64,000 bases of DNA from GAS188 sp963713805 (GCA_963713805.1 CAVQNF010000039.1:372001-436000), one strand, 5' to 3'. Shown: positions 9,044-18,668, counted from the first letter of the stretch. A program made the numbers and translations. The notes: generated from the letters alone by a model not told the origin.

Positions 9044-9302
9044 GCCGGAATCACCTCGCGTTTTCGCGATCTCGAACCGCGTAGGTGCCGTTCATTAAAT
9101 TTTTGATTTTGCCTGCAAATTCGGTGACGTGAACCTTTCGCGCGCTCTTCGACAACCCCCCCTTGAGCCGGCGCACACGCACCCGAGAGAGGTGTGCGCG
9201 GCCTCGCGCTCGAATATTCGATTTCGGCATGATCTCGCCCATCGAGTTCCCCTTCGCCTGACGACGCGCTAAAGACACGCCCGCAACTTTAGGGCTTTCG
9301 AC

Positions 9303-10739
9303 GTGCTTCACATCTCGACCCGCGGCGCCGCGCCCGCGATCAGCTTCACCGACGCCTTGCTCGCGGGACTTGCACGCGATGGCGGCCTCTACGTGCCGCA
9401 AAGCTGGCCGACACTGGCCAAGGAAGAGATCGCGGGCCTCTCCGGCGTTCCCTACGCCAAGGCCGCCGAGACGATCATCGGCGCCCTCACACAAGACGAT
9501 GTGCCGGTCGAGGCCCTGCGGGGCGCGATCGACGTGGCCTATGCCGCATTCCGCCATCCGGCCGTCTGTCCGCTCACCCAGATCGGCGACAATCTCTTCG
9601 TGCTCGAGCTGTTCCACGGACCTACGCTCGCCTTCAAGGACGTGGCCATGCGGCTCCTCGCGGGGCTGATGGATGCGGCGCTCGCGGCCAAGGGCCGGCG
9701 CGTCACCATCATCGGGGCAACCTCGGGCGATACGGGCTCGGCGGCCATCGACGCCTTCGCCGGCTCGGCGCGCGCCGACGTGTTCATCCTCTATCCGCAT
9801 GAGCGGATCAGCGAGGTGCAGCGCCGCCAGATGACGACGCCTCGGGCGGCGAATGTGCATGCCGTCGCCATCGAAGGCACCTTCGACGATTGCCAGGCCC
9901 TGGTGAAGGCGATGTTCAACCACCATGAATTCCGCGACCGTCTTTCGCTCGCGGGGGTGAACTCCATCAACTGGGCGCGCATCGTGGCGCAAGTCGTCTA
10001 TTATTTCACGAGCGCGGTCGCGCTCGGCGCACCCCATCGTCCCGTTTCCTTCGCCGTGCCCACTGGCAATTTCGGCAATGTGCTCGCGGGCTTCGTGGCG
10101 AAGCGCATGGGCCTGCCGATCGCGCGTCTTGTCGTCGCGACGAACGACAACGACATCCTGGCGCGAGCCTTGGCGGATGGCCGTTATGCGAAGCGAGGCG
10201 TGGTGCCGACGGCTTCGCCCTCGATGGATATCGAGGTGTCGTCGAATTTCGAACGGCTTCTCTTCGAGGCTCATGGCCGGGATGCGGCCGCGGTGCGGGC
10301 AGCGATGGATTCGCTTGTGCAATCGGGAGGCTTTCCGATCGCCGATCCCGCGCTCGGGTCGATTCGCGCCGAATTCGACGCCTATCGCACCACGGCACAA
10401 GAAGCCGAGGCGACGATGCGCGAGACATGGCAGGAAGCGGGCTATCTTCTCGATCCGCACGCGGCGGTCGCCGTGCATGCGGCCAGGCGCGCGCTGAAGC
10501 GCGATCCGGCGACCCCCATGATCGCACTCGCGACCGCCCATCCGGCGAAGTTTCCCGATGCGGTCTTCGCAGCCACCGGCCGGCGCCCCGAGCTGCCGCC
10601 GCATCTCTTTGATCTGATGGACCGCAAGGAGCGGATCAGCGTGCTCGGCAACGATCTCCGGGCCGTCGAGGATTTCGTCGAGAGCCGGGCGGGAGCAGGC
10701 CTTGCGGCGAGCCTCCACATCTCCGCGAGGAAAGCCTGA
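9303..10739 (+). CDS. thrC: Threonine synthase
   Basis: This PLP enzyme converts O-phosphohomoserine to threonine, the last step of threonine synthesis. The product has 478 residues from a GTG start. Motifs: MLHISTRG and ARDGGLYVPQSWP at the N-terminus, GPTLAFKDVAM with the Schiff-base Lys, ATSGDTGSAA for phosphate binding, PTGNFGNVLAG, and a C-terminal ALATAHPAKFPDAV. Length fits the fungal/proteobacterial long class. Its position after the SURF1 gene and before an M16 protease is a known alphaproteobacterial arrangement; the 130 bp gap to the protease does not decide whether they share a transcript. Confidence 0.97.
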   Translation: MLHISTRGAAPAISFTDALLAGLARDGGLYVPQSWPTLAKEEIAGLSGVPYAKAAETIIGALTQDDVPVEALRGAIDVAYAAFRHPAVCPLTQIGDNLFVLELFHGPTLAFKDVAMRLLAGLMDAALAAKGRRVTIIGATSGDTGSAAIDAFAGSARADVFILYPHERISEVQRRQMTTPRAANVHAVAIEGTFDDCQALVKAMFNHHEFRDRLSLAGVNSINWARIVAQVVYYFTSAVALGAPHRPVSFAVPTGNFGNVLAGFVAKRMGLPIARLVVATNDNDILARALADGRYAKRGVVPTASPSMDIEVSSNFERLLFEAHGRDAAAVRAAMDSLVQSGGFPIADPALGSIRAEFDAYRTTAQEAEATMRETWQEAGYLLDPHAAVAVHAARRALKRDPATPMIALATAHPAKFPDAVFAATGRRPELPPHLFDLMDRKERISVLGNDLRAVEDFVESRAGAGLAASLHISARKA

Positions 10740-10874
10740 GGATGCCTTTCTGTCGCACCTTGCCGAGGCGGCCCGGACAGGCCACCGACTTGCCACCCAC
10801 TTGGCGCCCGCGTCTCGCCTCTTTGCGCAATTCATGACATGGATGTCGCTTACGATGCGCCAAGGAGCGAGGGG

Positions 10875-12206
10875 ATGACCGCCAGCCGCACCACCGTCGA
10901 AGGGCCGGGCGACATCAAGGTGACGACGCTGCCCTCGGGGTTGCGCGTCGCGACCGATCCGATGCCGCTCGTCGAGACCGTGCGTCTCGGCGTCTGGGTC
11001 GATGCGGGTTCGCGCGACGAACGTCCCGGCGAGCACGGCATGGCCCATCTCCTCGAGCATATGGCCTTCAAGGGAACGTCGCGGCGCACGGCGAAACAGA
11101 TCGCCGAGGAGATCGAGGCGGTGGGCGGCGATCTCAACGCCATGACCTCCTCCGAGCAGACGGCCTTCGTGGCCAAGGTGCTCGCTGCCGACACGCCGCT
11201 CGCGCTCGACATCCTCGCCGACATCCTGCTCGAACCGAGCTTCGATGCCGAGGAGCTCGCGCGCGAGCAGGACGTCATCGTGCAGGAGATCGGGGCCTAT
11301 AAGGATTCCCCCGAAGAGCTGGTCCATGACTATTTCACCGAGGCCGCCTTTCCGGACCAGGCGATCGGACGCACCATCCTCGGGACGCCGGAAAGCGTCA
11401 CCTCCTTCGATCGCGGCGCGGTCGGTCGCTTCCTCGCGCGCAACTACAAGACCGCGCACACGGTCGTCGCGGCGGCCGGCAAGGTCGAGCATGAGCGTTT
11501 CACGGACGAAGTCGAGCGCCTCTTCGCGCGCTTCCCGCAAGAGCCGCCGCCGGCGGAGGCGAAGGCCTGTTATCTCGGCGGCGAGATGCGCGAGGATCGC
11601 CGCGCCGAGCAGGCCCATGTGATGCTCGGCTTCGGCGGCGTATCCTATCTCGACGATGCACATGACGCCGCGCAAGTGTTCAGCAGCGCGGTGGGTGGAG
11701 GCATGTCCTCGCGCCTCTTCCAGGACATCCGCGAGACCCGCGGCCTCGCCTATTCGATCTACGCCTTCCACTCCGCCTACCGCGATACGGGCGCATTCGG
11801 GATTTATGCCGGCACGGATCCGAGGAAAACGCGGGAGCTCGCATTGATCACGCTCGACGTGCTGGAGCGTGCCGCGGAAGATTTGACGCAAGCCGAGATC
11901 CGGCGCGCCAAGGCGCAGTCCAAGATGGCCCTGCTCTCGGCCCAGGAGGCGGCGGCTCCGCGCGCCTCCTTCATGGCGCGCTCGCTCCTCGCCTATGGCC
12001 GCGTGCTGTCGCGCGAGGAGCTCACCGGGCGCATCGACCGGCTCAGCGTCGAGGAGGTGCGCGCGGCCGGCCGCGCTCTGTTGCGAACGCCGATGGCGGT
12101 GGCGGCGGTCGGGCCCTTGAAGAAGCTGCCGAAAATCGGCGAGCTCGTCAAACATCTGCGCCCGGCAAAACCCGCCGCGGCCGGATTGCGCCTCGCCGGA
12201 GGCTGA
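10875..12206 (+). CDS. M16 family zinc peptidase (processing-peptidase-like)
   Basis: The product (443 residues) starts at the ATG at 10875, preceded by GGAGCGAGGGG; an upstream in-frame ATG at 10839 lacks an SD. It has the inverted zinc motif HLLEH within GMAHLLEHMAFKGT and the distal Glu in EEIEAVGGDLNA, followed by the paired inactive-fold half with RLFQDIRETRGLAYSIYAF. It resembles the mitochondrial processing peptidase beta subunit and bacterial one-gene homologues. The substrate is unknown. Translation of the next gene begins one base after the stop, so they are probably co-expressed. Confidence 0.95.
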   Translation: MTASRTTVEGPGDIKVTTLPSGLRVATDPMPLVETVRLGVWVDAGSRDERPGEHGMAHLLEHMAFKGTSRRTAKQIAEEIEAVGGDLNAMTSSEQTAFVAKVLAADTPLALDILADILLEPSFDAEELAREQDVIVQEIGAYKDSPEELVHDYFTEAAFPDQAIGRTILGTPESVTSFDRGAVGRFLARNYKTAHTVVAAAGKVEHERFTDEVERLFARFPQEPPPAEAKACYLGGEMREDRRAEQAHVMLGFGGVSYLDDAHDAAQVFSSAVGGGMSSRLFQDIRETRGLAYSIYAFHSAYRDTGAFGIYAGTDPRKTRELALITLDVLERAAEDLTQAEIRRAKAQSKMALLSAQEAAAPRASFMARSLLAYGRVLSREELTGRIDRLSVEEVRAAGRALLRTPMAVAAVGPLKKLPKIGELVKHLRPAKPAAAGLRLAGG

Positions 12207-12207
12207 G

Positions 12208-12846
12208 ATGGCGCTCTTCCGCTTCAGCGACCCGATGGCCGAAGCGCCGGCGCTCGCGAGCGGCGATCTGCGCCTGCGGGCGCCGCGCCTTTCCGATCAT
12301 GCCGAATGGGCCGAGCTCAGGGAGAAGAGCCGCAACTTCCTGGCCGCCTGGGAACCCATCTGGCCGGCCGACGAATTGTCGCGAGAGAGCTTCAGGCGGC
12401 GAATCAAGCGTTACGCCGAGGAAATGCGCCGGGACGAGGCCTACCCGTTCTTCCTCATACGCGAAGGCGACCACAGGCTGATGGGCGGCCTGACGCTCGG
12501 CTTCCTGCGGCGAGGCGTCGCCCAGGCGGCGACGCTCGGCTACTGGATTGGCGCGCCCTACGCGCAGCAGGGGCATATGGGCGCGGCTGTGAGGCTGGCG
12601 CTCTCCTTCGCCTTCGGGCATCTCGGCTTGCAGCGGGTGGAAGCCGCGTGCCTGCCGCATAACGAGGCCTCGATCCGGCTTCTCGAGCGTGTCGGCTTCC
12701 GCAAGGAGGGGCTGGCGCGCCGATACCTGTGCATCAACGGGCGTTGGCAGGACCACGTGCTTTATGCCATCCTGTCGACCGACCCCATCTCACCCCAGAT
12801 GCCACGATCGAGCCACAGAAACGTCGATAAGCGTCCGCCACAGTGA
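12208..12846 (+). CDS. GNAT family N-acetyltransferase (RimJ/RimL-like)
   Basis: This encodes 212 residues with the GNAT fold: LRLRAPRLSDHAEW at the N-terminus, the beta-bulge pair LMGGLTLGFLR, ATLGYWIGAPYAQQGHMGAAV for acetyl-CoA (the QGHMGA element corresponds to the RxxGxG/A loop), then VEAACLPHNEASIRLLERVGF. RimJ/RimL-type enzymes acetylate ribosomal protein N-termini, but the substrate here is not decided by sequence. The last codons overlap the GTG start of the following signalling gene by four bases, so the two are probably translated together. Confidence 0.92.
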   Translation: MALFRFSDPMAEAPALASGDLRLRAPRLSDHAEWAELREKSRNFLAAWEPIWPADELSRESFRRRIKRYAEEMRRDEAYPFFLIREGDHRLMGGLTLGFLRRGVAQAATLGYWIGAPYAQQGHMGAAVRLALSFAFGHLGLQRVEAACLPHNEASIRLLERVGFRKEGLARRYLCINGRWQDHVLYAILSTDPISPQMPRSSHRNVDKRPPQ

Positions 12847-15818
12847 ATGAGCCTCGCGGTGCCGACCCGCGCCAGGCGGACCCGAACCTGATGAAAGGCT
12901 TGAGCGAGTTGAGGGATTCGTCCGGCCCGCGCGCACTCCTCTGCCGCCTGTTTCCGGTTGTCGTCGCCCTCCTGGCGATCGCCTGCCTGTGCGCCGCGCC
13001 GGCCGGCGCCGTCGATGCGATAAGGGTCAATCCCGACACGGCCGCGATCGACATGACCAAGGTCGTGCAATACTTCCATTCTCCTGGCGGCGATACCATC
13101 CAGATATCGACGGCGCCGGGCGCCGACGGCATCGTGAGGCGCATCGCCGTCAAGGCGCGTACCGCGGGCTCGCGTCCGGACTGGATCGCCTTCGCGCTCA
13201 ACAATGATTCCGATCAGCAGATCGACCGCTTGCTGGTCGCGCCGCATTCGAGGCTCACCGGCTCGCAGGTCGTGTGGCCGGACCTCGGCTCGACGCGCAT
13301 CACCGCCGTGACCGCGAGCGAGGGCTCCTCGCCCGAGCGCCAGCCGGCCTCCGACGCCGACATCTTCCTGATCACGCTCGATCCGGGCGCCACCGTCACC
13401 TACGTCGCCGAGCTCGCGACCCCCGACCTGCCCCAGCTCTATCTTTGGGATTCGGACGCCTACAAGGAGAAGGTGAATGGGCTGACGCTCTATCGCGGCA
13501 TCGTTATCGGCATCATCGGGCTTCTGGCGCTGTTCCTCACGATCATCGTGGTGGTCAAGGGTGCCGTGATGTTCCCCGCGGCCGCGGCGCTCGCCTGGTC
13601 GGTGTTCGTCTATATCGCCATCGAGTTCGGCTTCGTGCAGAAGCTGACGGGGCTTCCGACCGAAGGTTTGAGCGTCTACCAGGCAGCGGCCGAGGCGACG
13701 CTCGCGGCGACGACGCTCGTCTTCCTCTTCGCCTATCTCAACCTCAACCGCTGGCATGTGCGCTACAGCCACATCATGGCGTTGTGGCTCCTGTTCCTGA
13801 TCGCGCTCATCGGCCTCGCCGCCGTGAATGCGCCGGTCGCTGCCGGCGTCGCGCGCATCTCGCTCGCGGCGGTGGCCTCGATCGGCTTCCTGCTGATCGT
13901 GTTTCTCGCCATCCACCAGCGCTACGACCGTGCGATCGCGCTCATCCCGACCTGGCTGATGCTGCTCGCCTGGGTCGTGGCGGCAGGCTTCGTCGTCACC
14001 GGGCAGATCGACAACGACCTGGCCGCACCGATGCTGCTCGGCGGCCTTGCGCTGATCGTCTTCCTCATCGGGCTCACCGTCATGCAGCATGCATTCTCGG
14101 GCGGCGGCTATCTGCAAGGCGCGCCCGGCACCACGGAGCGCAAGGCGCTCGCGCTGACCGGTTCGGGCGATGCGGTCTATGACTGGGACGTCTCCGCCGA
14201 CAAGGTCCATGTCGGGCACGAGGTCGAGGCGCAGCTCGGCCTTGCGCGCGGCGCGCTCGGCGGCCCGGCGGCAGGCTGGCTCGACGTGATGCACCCCTTC
14301 GACCGGGAGAGCTACCGCGCCACGCTCGACAATGTGCTCGAGCAGCGGCGCGGTCGCATCCAGGTGGATTTCCGCCTGCGTGACGCGGAGGGCCAATACC
14401 ACTGGTTCCAGCTCAAGGCGCGGCCCGTGATCGGCGACGACAATGAGGTGGTGCGCATCGCCGGGACGCTCGCCGACGTGACCGAGGCGAGGCAGGCCCA
14501 GGAACGCATCCTGCACGACGCGGTCCACGACAACCTGACCGGCCTCCCGAACCGCGAATTATTCCTCGATCGCGTCGCCAACGCCCTGGTCTTGTCGCGC
14601 ACCGACGAGGCGATGCGCCCGACGCTCATCACCATCGACATCGACCGCTTCAAGCAGGTCAACGAGACGGTCGGCCTGAGCGTCGGCGACAGCGTGCTCT
14701 TGACCCTGTCGCGCCGGCTCGAGCGCCTGATGCGCCCGCAGGACACGCTGTCACGCATCTCGGGGGATGAATTCGCGGTGCTGCTCTTCTCGGAGCGCGA
14801 AGCGGAGGCGATCACGCTCTTCGCGGACGGCTTGCGGCGGGCGCTCGCGGCCCCCCTGCCCTACAAGGATCGCGAGATCGCGCTCACCACCTCGCTCGGC
14901 CTCGCGCTCGTCGACCGCGATACGAAGCAGACGGCGGAGGAATTCCTGCGCAACGCCGAGCTCGCCATGCTGCACGCCAAACGCCTTGGCGGCGATCGGA
15001 TCGAGGTGTTCAAGCCGTCGCTGCGCATCGAACGGCCGGACCGGCTCCTGCTCGTCTCCGATCTGCGTCAGGCGATCGACCGCGACGAGATCAGGATCGT
15101 CTTCCAGCCGATCGTTCGCCTCGAGGACCGCACGATCGCCGGCTTCGAGGCGCTGATGCGCTGGGACCATCCGCGCCTCGGACGGCTGCCGCCCAAGGAA
15201 TTCATCTCGCTCGCGGAGGAGAACGGGCTCATCTCCGACCTCGGCGTGTTCGCGCTCGAGCATACGGTGCGCGAGCTTGCCGCCTGGCAGAGGGCGCTCG
15301 ATGTCGACCCGCCGATCTTCGCGAGCGTCAATATTTCGAGCCGCCAGATCTTCCGCCACGATCTCGTCCAGGAGGTGAAGGCGATCATCGGACGCGTCGC
15401 CATCGCGCCGAACTCCTTGAAGCTCGAGCTCACCGAGAGCCTCATCATGGAGAATCCGGAATACGCGACCCAGATCCTGACTCGCTTGCGCGATCTCGGC
15501 GCCGGCATCGCTCTCGACGATTTCGGCACCGGCTATTCGTCGCTCAGCTATCTGCACCGCTTCCCGCTCGATACGGTGAAGATCGACCAATCCTTCGTGC
15601 ATCAATCGGGGCACGCGTCCGACAAGATCCTGCGTGCCATCGTGTCGCTCGCCCGCGATCTCGGCCTTTCGACCGTGGCCGAGGGCGCGGAAACGGAATC
15701 GGAGATCGTGCTCTTGTCGCAACTCGGCTGCGATTACGCGCAGGGCTTCATCTTCGGCCAGCCGCTCTCGGCCGACGAGGCGCGCCGGCTGGTCGGTGCG
15801 ACGCAGGAGGCGGCTTGA
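12843..15818 (+). CDS. Seven-TM membrane PAS-GGDEF-EAL cyclic-di-GMP protein
   Basis: The product has 991 residues. A signal segment (~residues 35-57) leads to an extracytoplasmic region to about 210, then seven hydrophobic helices (~215-415), the layout of 7TMR-DISM receptors. A PAS domain (WDVSADKVHVGHEVEAQLG to ADVTEARQ) follows, then GGDEF and EAL domains. The cyclase signature reads SGDEF near residue 640 instead of GGDEF, and NLTGLPNRELF precedes it. The phosphodiesterase half looks complete: EALMRW, ELTES, DDFGTGYSSLSYL and DTVKIDQSFV. It therefore probably degrades c-di-GMP, with cyclase activity uncertain. The GTG start overlaps the acetyltransferase stop. Confidence 0.93.
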   Translation: MNEPRGADPRQADPNLMKGLSELRDSSGPRALLCRLFPVVVALLAIACLCAAPAGAVDAIRVNPDTAAIDMTKVVQYFHSPGGDTIQISTAPGADGIVRRIAVKARTAGSRPDWIAFALNNDSDQQIDRLLVAPHSRLTGSQVVWPDLGSTRITAVTASEGSSPERQPASDADIFLITLDPGATVTYVAELATPDLPQLYLWDSDAYKEKVNGLTLYRGIVIGIIGLLALFLTIIVVVKGAVMFPAAAALAWSVFVYIAIEFGFVQKLTGLPTEGLSVYQAAAEATLAATTLVFLFAYLNLNRWHVRYSHIMALWLLFLIALIGLAAVNAPVAAGVARISLAAVASIGFLLIVFLAIHQRYDRAIALIPTWLMLLAWVVAAGFVVTGQIDNDLAAPMLLGGLALIVFLIGLTVMQHAFSGGGYLQGAPGTTERKALALTGSGDAVYDWDVSADKVHVGHEVEAQLGLARGALGGPAAGWLDVMHPFDRESYRATLDNVLEQRRGRIQVDFRLRDAEGQYHWFQLKARPVIGDDNEVVRIAGTLADVTEARQAQERILHDAVHDNLTGLPNRELFLDRVANALVLSRTDEAMRPTLITIDIDRFKQVNETVGLSVGDSVLLTLSRRLERLMRPQDTLSRISGDEFAVLLFSEREAEAITLFADGLRRALAAPLPYKDREIALTTSLGLALVDRDTKQTAEEFLRNAELAMLHAKRLGGDRIEVFKPSLRIERPDRLLLVSDLRQAIDRDEIRIVFQPIVRLEDRTIAGFEALMRWDHPRLGRLPPKEFISLAEENGLISDLGVFALEHTVRELAAWQRALDVDPPIFASVNISSRQIFRHDLVQEVKAIIGRVAIAPNSLKLELTESLIMENPEYATQILTRLRDLGAGIALDDFGTGYSSLSYLHRFPLDTVKIDQSFVHQSGHASDKILRAIVSLARDLGLSTVAEGAETESEIVLLSQLGCDYAQGFIFGQPLSADEARRLVGATQEAA

Positions 15819-15834
15819 GGCCAAAGACCGCATC

Positions 15835-16653
15835 ATGACACGCTTCCCTCCTCGCCTCCTCGATCGGCGCGCGCTCGTGACGGGCGGGTCGCGCGGGATC
15901 GGCCGCGCGATCGCCGAGCGCTTTGCCGCGGAGGGCGCGACGGTCGCGATCAACTATGCGAGCCGCGAGGAAGAGGCACGTCAGGCCCTGAGCATGGCCC
16001 GATCGGCGAGCGAAAAGGCCGGGCATGGAGAAAAGCCCCATCTCATCTTCCGCGCCGATATGTCGGACTTCGCCGCGGTCGACGCGATGTTCGAGGCGGT
16101 GCTCGAGGCCTTCGGCCGGCTCGACATCCTCGTCAACAATGCCGGCATCCAAATGGAGCTTCCCGGCGACAAGCCCGATCCGAAGGGCCTCGAGCATGTG
16201 CTCGGCGTCAATCTTCTCGGGGCCGCCCATTGCGCGCAATTGGCGATCCGCCACTTCCTCTCGCGTGCGGGCGGCGGCACGATCGTCAACACCTCGAGCG
16301 TGCATCAGATCATCCCGAAGCCAGGTTTTCTCGGATATTCGCTGAGCAAGGGCGGGCTTGCCAATCTCACCCGCACGCTCGCGCTCGAATTCGCCGATCG
16401 CGGCATTCGGGTGAACGCGGTCGCGCCCGGCGCCATCCTGACACAGATGAACGACGGCTGGCGCAACGACCCGAAAGCGAGGGCGCAAGTCGAGCGTCAT
16501 ATTCCGATGGGCCGCGCCGGAACCTCGGAAGAGATGGCGGCGGTATTCGCCTTCCTCGCCTCGGACGATGCCTCCTACATCACCGGCCAGACGCTTTTTG
16601 CCTGTGGGGGCCTCACCCTCTACGGCGATTTCATGCACAATTGGTCGACGTGA
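15835..16653 (+). CDS. SDR family oxidoreductase (classical, glucose 1-dehydrogenase-like)
   Basis: The product has 272 residues from the ATG at 15835, sixteen bases after the previous stop. It is a classical short-chain dehydrogenase: cofactor motif TGGSRGIG, INYASREEEA suggesting NADP preference, NNAG, catalytic Ser in NTSSVHQ, YSLSKGG with Tyr and Lys, and VAPGAILT. The C-terminal TGQTLFACGGLTLYGDF resembles sugar (glucose 1-) dehydrogenases. The exact substrate cannot be assigned. A 9-bp tandem repeat follows 50 bp downstream. Confidence 0.9.
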   Translation: MTRFPPRLLDRRALVTGGSRGIGRAIAERFAAEGATVAINYASREEEARQALSMARSASEKAGHGEKPHLIFRADMSDFAAVDAMFEAVLEAFGRLDILVNNAGIQMELPGDKPDPKGLEHVLGVNLLGAAHCAQLAIRHFLSRAGGGTIVNTSSVHQIIPKPGFLGYSLSKGGLANLTRTLALEFADRGIRVNAVAPGAILTQMNDGWRNDPKARAQVERHIPMGRAGTSEEMAAVFAFLASDDASYITGQTLFACGGLTLYGDFMHNWST

Positions 16654-16702
16654 TCGTCCCCATTCCATACCGGCCTCGCGCCCTGCTCGTTCAGGCGCCC
16701 GA

Positions 16703-16778
16703 GGCCCAAGAGGCCAAGACGCCCAAGACGCCCAAGACACCTAAGACGCCCAAGTGACCCAAGACGCCTCAGACGCCA
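16703..16778 (+). repeat. Short tandem repeat, 9-bp unit
   Basis: Between the SDR gene and the TPP enzyme gene lies a run of near-identical units CCCAAGACG (also GGCCAAGACG, ACCTAAGACG and CCCAAGTGA variants), about eight copies with two decayed ones at the right end. Read in one frame it would give a Thr-Pro-Lys repeat ending in a stop, but that frame has no gene-like upstream sequence. It is non-coding as far as I can tell. Confidence 0.8.
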
Positions 16779-16800
16779 GCGATTTCAGAGGGAGCCGATC

Positions 16801-18588
16801 TTGCAAAAGACGATGAACGCCAGGAAGGCGGAGAGCGCCAGGACGAACGGCCTAAGGAACGGCGTGCGACGACAGGCCTCCGGCGACGAGCGCGCCCATG
16901 CCCGCAACGATGCCCCGCTGTCCGGCGGCGAGGCGATCGTGCGTTCGCTGATCGAGAACGGCGTCGATACGGTGTTCGGCCTTCCCGGTGCGCAAATGTA
17001 CCCGCTCTTCGATGGGCTCTACCAGGCAAGCGACCGCATCACGACCTATGGGGCGCGCCATGAGCAAGGCACCGCCTATATGGCGTTCGGCTATGCGCGC
17101 TCGACGGGCCGGCCCGGCGTGTTCTCGGTCGTGCCGGGGCCTGGCGTGCTCAACGCTTCGGCCGCCATCTCCACCGCCTGGGCCTGCTGTGCCCCGGTGC
17201 TTTGCATCACCGGCCAGCTTCCTTCCGAATTCATCGGCCGCGGGCGTGGCCATTTGCACGAGATACCCGACCAGCTCGGGACCTTGCGCAGCTTGTGCAA
17301 ATGGGCGGCCCGCATCGAGCGGCCGGCCGACGTGCCGCGCGTGATGAACGAAGCCTTTCGCCAGATGCTCTCGGGGCGGCCCGGGCCCGTCGCGGTCGAG
17401 ATGGCGTGGGACGTGATGGCCAATCGCGAACAGGTCACCTTCCACGGACCGGCGATGCTCGATCCCGCCCCCGATCCCGATCCGGAAGCGGTGATGCGCG
17501 CCGCCGGCCTTCTCCTTGCGGCCAAGCGCCCGATGATCATGGTCGGCAGCGGCGCCCAGCATGCGGCAAAGGAAGTGCGCGCGCTCGCCGAAGCGCTTGA
17601 CGCTCCCGTCGCGGCGATGCGCGGGGGCCGCGGCATCGTCTCCGAGGCCGAACCGCTCGGTGTCTCGGCCTACGCGGCTCGCCTGCTCTGGGAGGAAACC
17701 GACGCGCTCGTCGCGATCGGCACACGCGCCGAAATGGCTTATATGCGCTGGACCGGCATGACGCGGCTCATCGACCGGCCGCAGGCGCCCCCCTACCTCA
17801 TCCGCATCGACATCGATCCGACCGAGATGCTGCGGCTGAAGCCGCATGCCGCGATCGTCGCGGATTCGGCCGCGGGCGCCGGCGCGCTGCTCGACACCCT
17901 CGCCTCGCTGCAGCGGCCGCGCCGCGACAATCGCAAAGCGATCCTCGCCGCCAAGGCGAAGGCGACGAAAGCCTTGCGCAAGGTGCAGCCGCAAGTCGAT
18001 TACCTCGAGGTCATCCGCGAGGCGCTCCCGCGCGACGGCTTTTTCGTCACCGAGCTGTGCCAGGCGGGATTCACCTCCTACACGAGCTTCCCGGTTTATG
18101 CGCCGCGCACTTACGTCTCGGAGGGATTCCAGGGGACGCTCGGCGCCGGCTTCCAGACGGCGCTCGGCGTCAAGGCCGCCCATCCGAAAAAGGCGGTCGT
18201 GTCGATCACGGGCGACGGCGGCTTCATGTTCGGCGTCCAGGAACTCGCGACGGCGGTGCAATACGGCATCGGCCTCGTCACGGTTCTCTTCAACAACGAC
18301 AGCTTCGGCAATGTGCGCCGCGATCAGGAAACCCGCTATCAGGGCCGTGTCATCGGGGCCGATCTCGTCAATCCCGACTTCATGAAGCTCGCTGACAGCT
18401 TCGGCGTGAAGGGATACCGCGTGCATTCGCCGGCGGAGCTGAAGCCGGTCCTTGCCCGCGCCATCGCGGCCGGCAAGCCCTGCCTCATCGAGGTCGTCGT
18501 GGCGAAAGGCAGCGAAGTCTCGCCTTGGGAGTTCCTGGTGTCCGGGCGCGCCGGCGAGGCCCCCGCCCCTCCTGTCCGCCGCGCTTAG
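16801..18588 (+). CDS. Thiamine-pyrophosphate enzyme, acetolactate-synthase-like
   Basis: The product has up to 595 residues; the TTG at 16801 has GAGGGAG upstream and the ATG at 16813 is an alternative. The three TPP-enzyme domains are present: Pyr domain with FGLPGAQMYPLFDGL and the activating Glu in ARHEQGTAYMA; middle domain (AAGLLLAAKRPMIMVGSGAQ); PP domain with the TPP motif GDGGFMFGVQELATAVQYG and FNNDSFGN. It resembles acetolactate synthase large subunits and related decarboxylases, but there is no small-subunit gene beside it, and RSTGRPGVFSVVPGPG with GQLPSEFIGRGRGHLHEI suggests a catabolic or unassigned thiamine enzyme. The N-terminal 40 residues are basic and low in similarity. 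Confidence 0.85.
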   Translation: MQKTMNARKAESARTNGLRNGVRRQASGDERAHARNDAPLSGGEAIVRSLIENGVDTVFGLPGAQMYPLFDGLYQASDRITTYGARHEQGTAYMAFGYARSTGRPGVFSVVPGPGVLNASAAISTAWACCAPVLCITGQLPSEFIGRGRGHLHEIPDQLGTLRSLCKWAARIERPADVPRVMNEAFRQMLSGRPGPVAVEMAWDVMANREQVTFHGPAMLDPAPDPDPEAVMRAAGLLLAAKRPMIMVGSGAQHAAKEVRALAEALDAPVAAMRGGRGIVSEAEPLGVSAYAARLLWEETDALVAIGTRAEMAYMRWTGMTRLIDRPQAPPYLIRIDIDPTEMLRLKPHAAIVADSAAGAGALLDTLASLQRPRRDNRKAILAAKAKATKALRKVQPQVDYLEVIREALPRDGFFVTELCQAGFTSYTSFPVYAPRTYVSEGFQGTLGAGFQTALGVKAAHPKKAVVSITGDGGFMFGVQELATAVQYGIGLVTVLFNNDSFGNVRRDQETRYQGRVIGADLVNPDFMKLADSFGVKGYRVHSPAELKPVLARAIAAGKPCLIEVVVAKGSEVSPWEFLVSGRAGEAPAPPVRRA

Positions 18589-18668
18589 CACGGGATGCGT
18601 TCGGATGGAGGCGGCGGCATGCCTGATCGGCGAAGGGTCCGATCCGAGATCCCGCGCCGCTTTTCCGA

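Noticed and set aside
9051..12155. Very long open frame on the minus strand opposite thrC and the M16 protease gene
   Set aside because: The translation is Arg/His-rich without any motif, while the plus strand encodes two clear enzymes. High GC with strong third-position bias leaves the antisense frame open by chance.
12762..14528. Long minus-strand frame opposite the GGDEF-EAL gene
   Set aside because: Composition is Asp/Glu/Arg/His-rich with no family signal. It is the mirror of a real gene.
16684..16757. Possible Thr-Pro-Lys repeat protein tail over the tandem repeat
   Set aside because: The frame continues only as a shadow of the SDR gene and has no start of its own.
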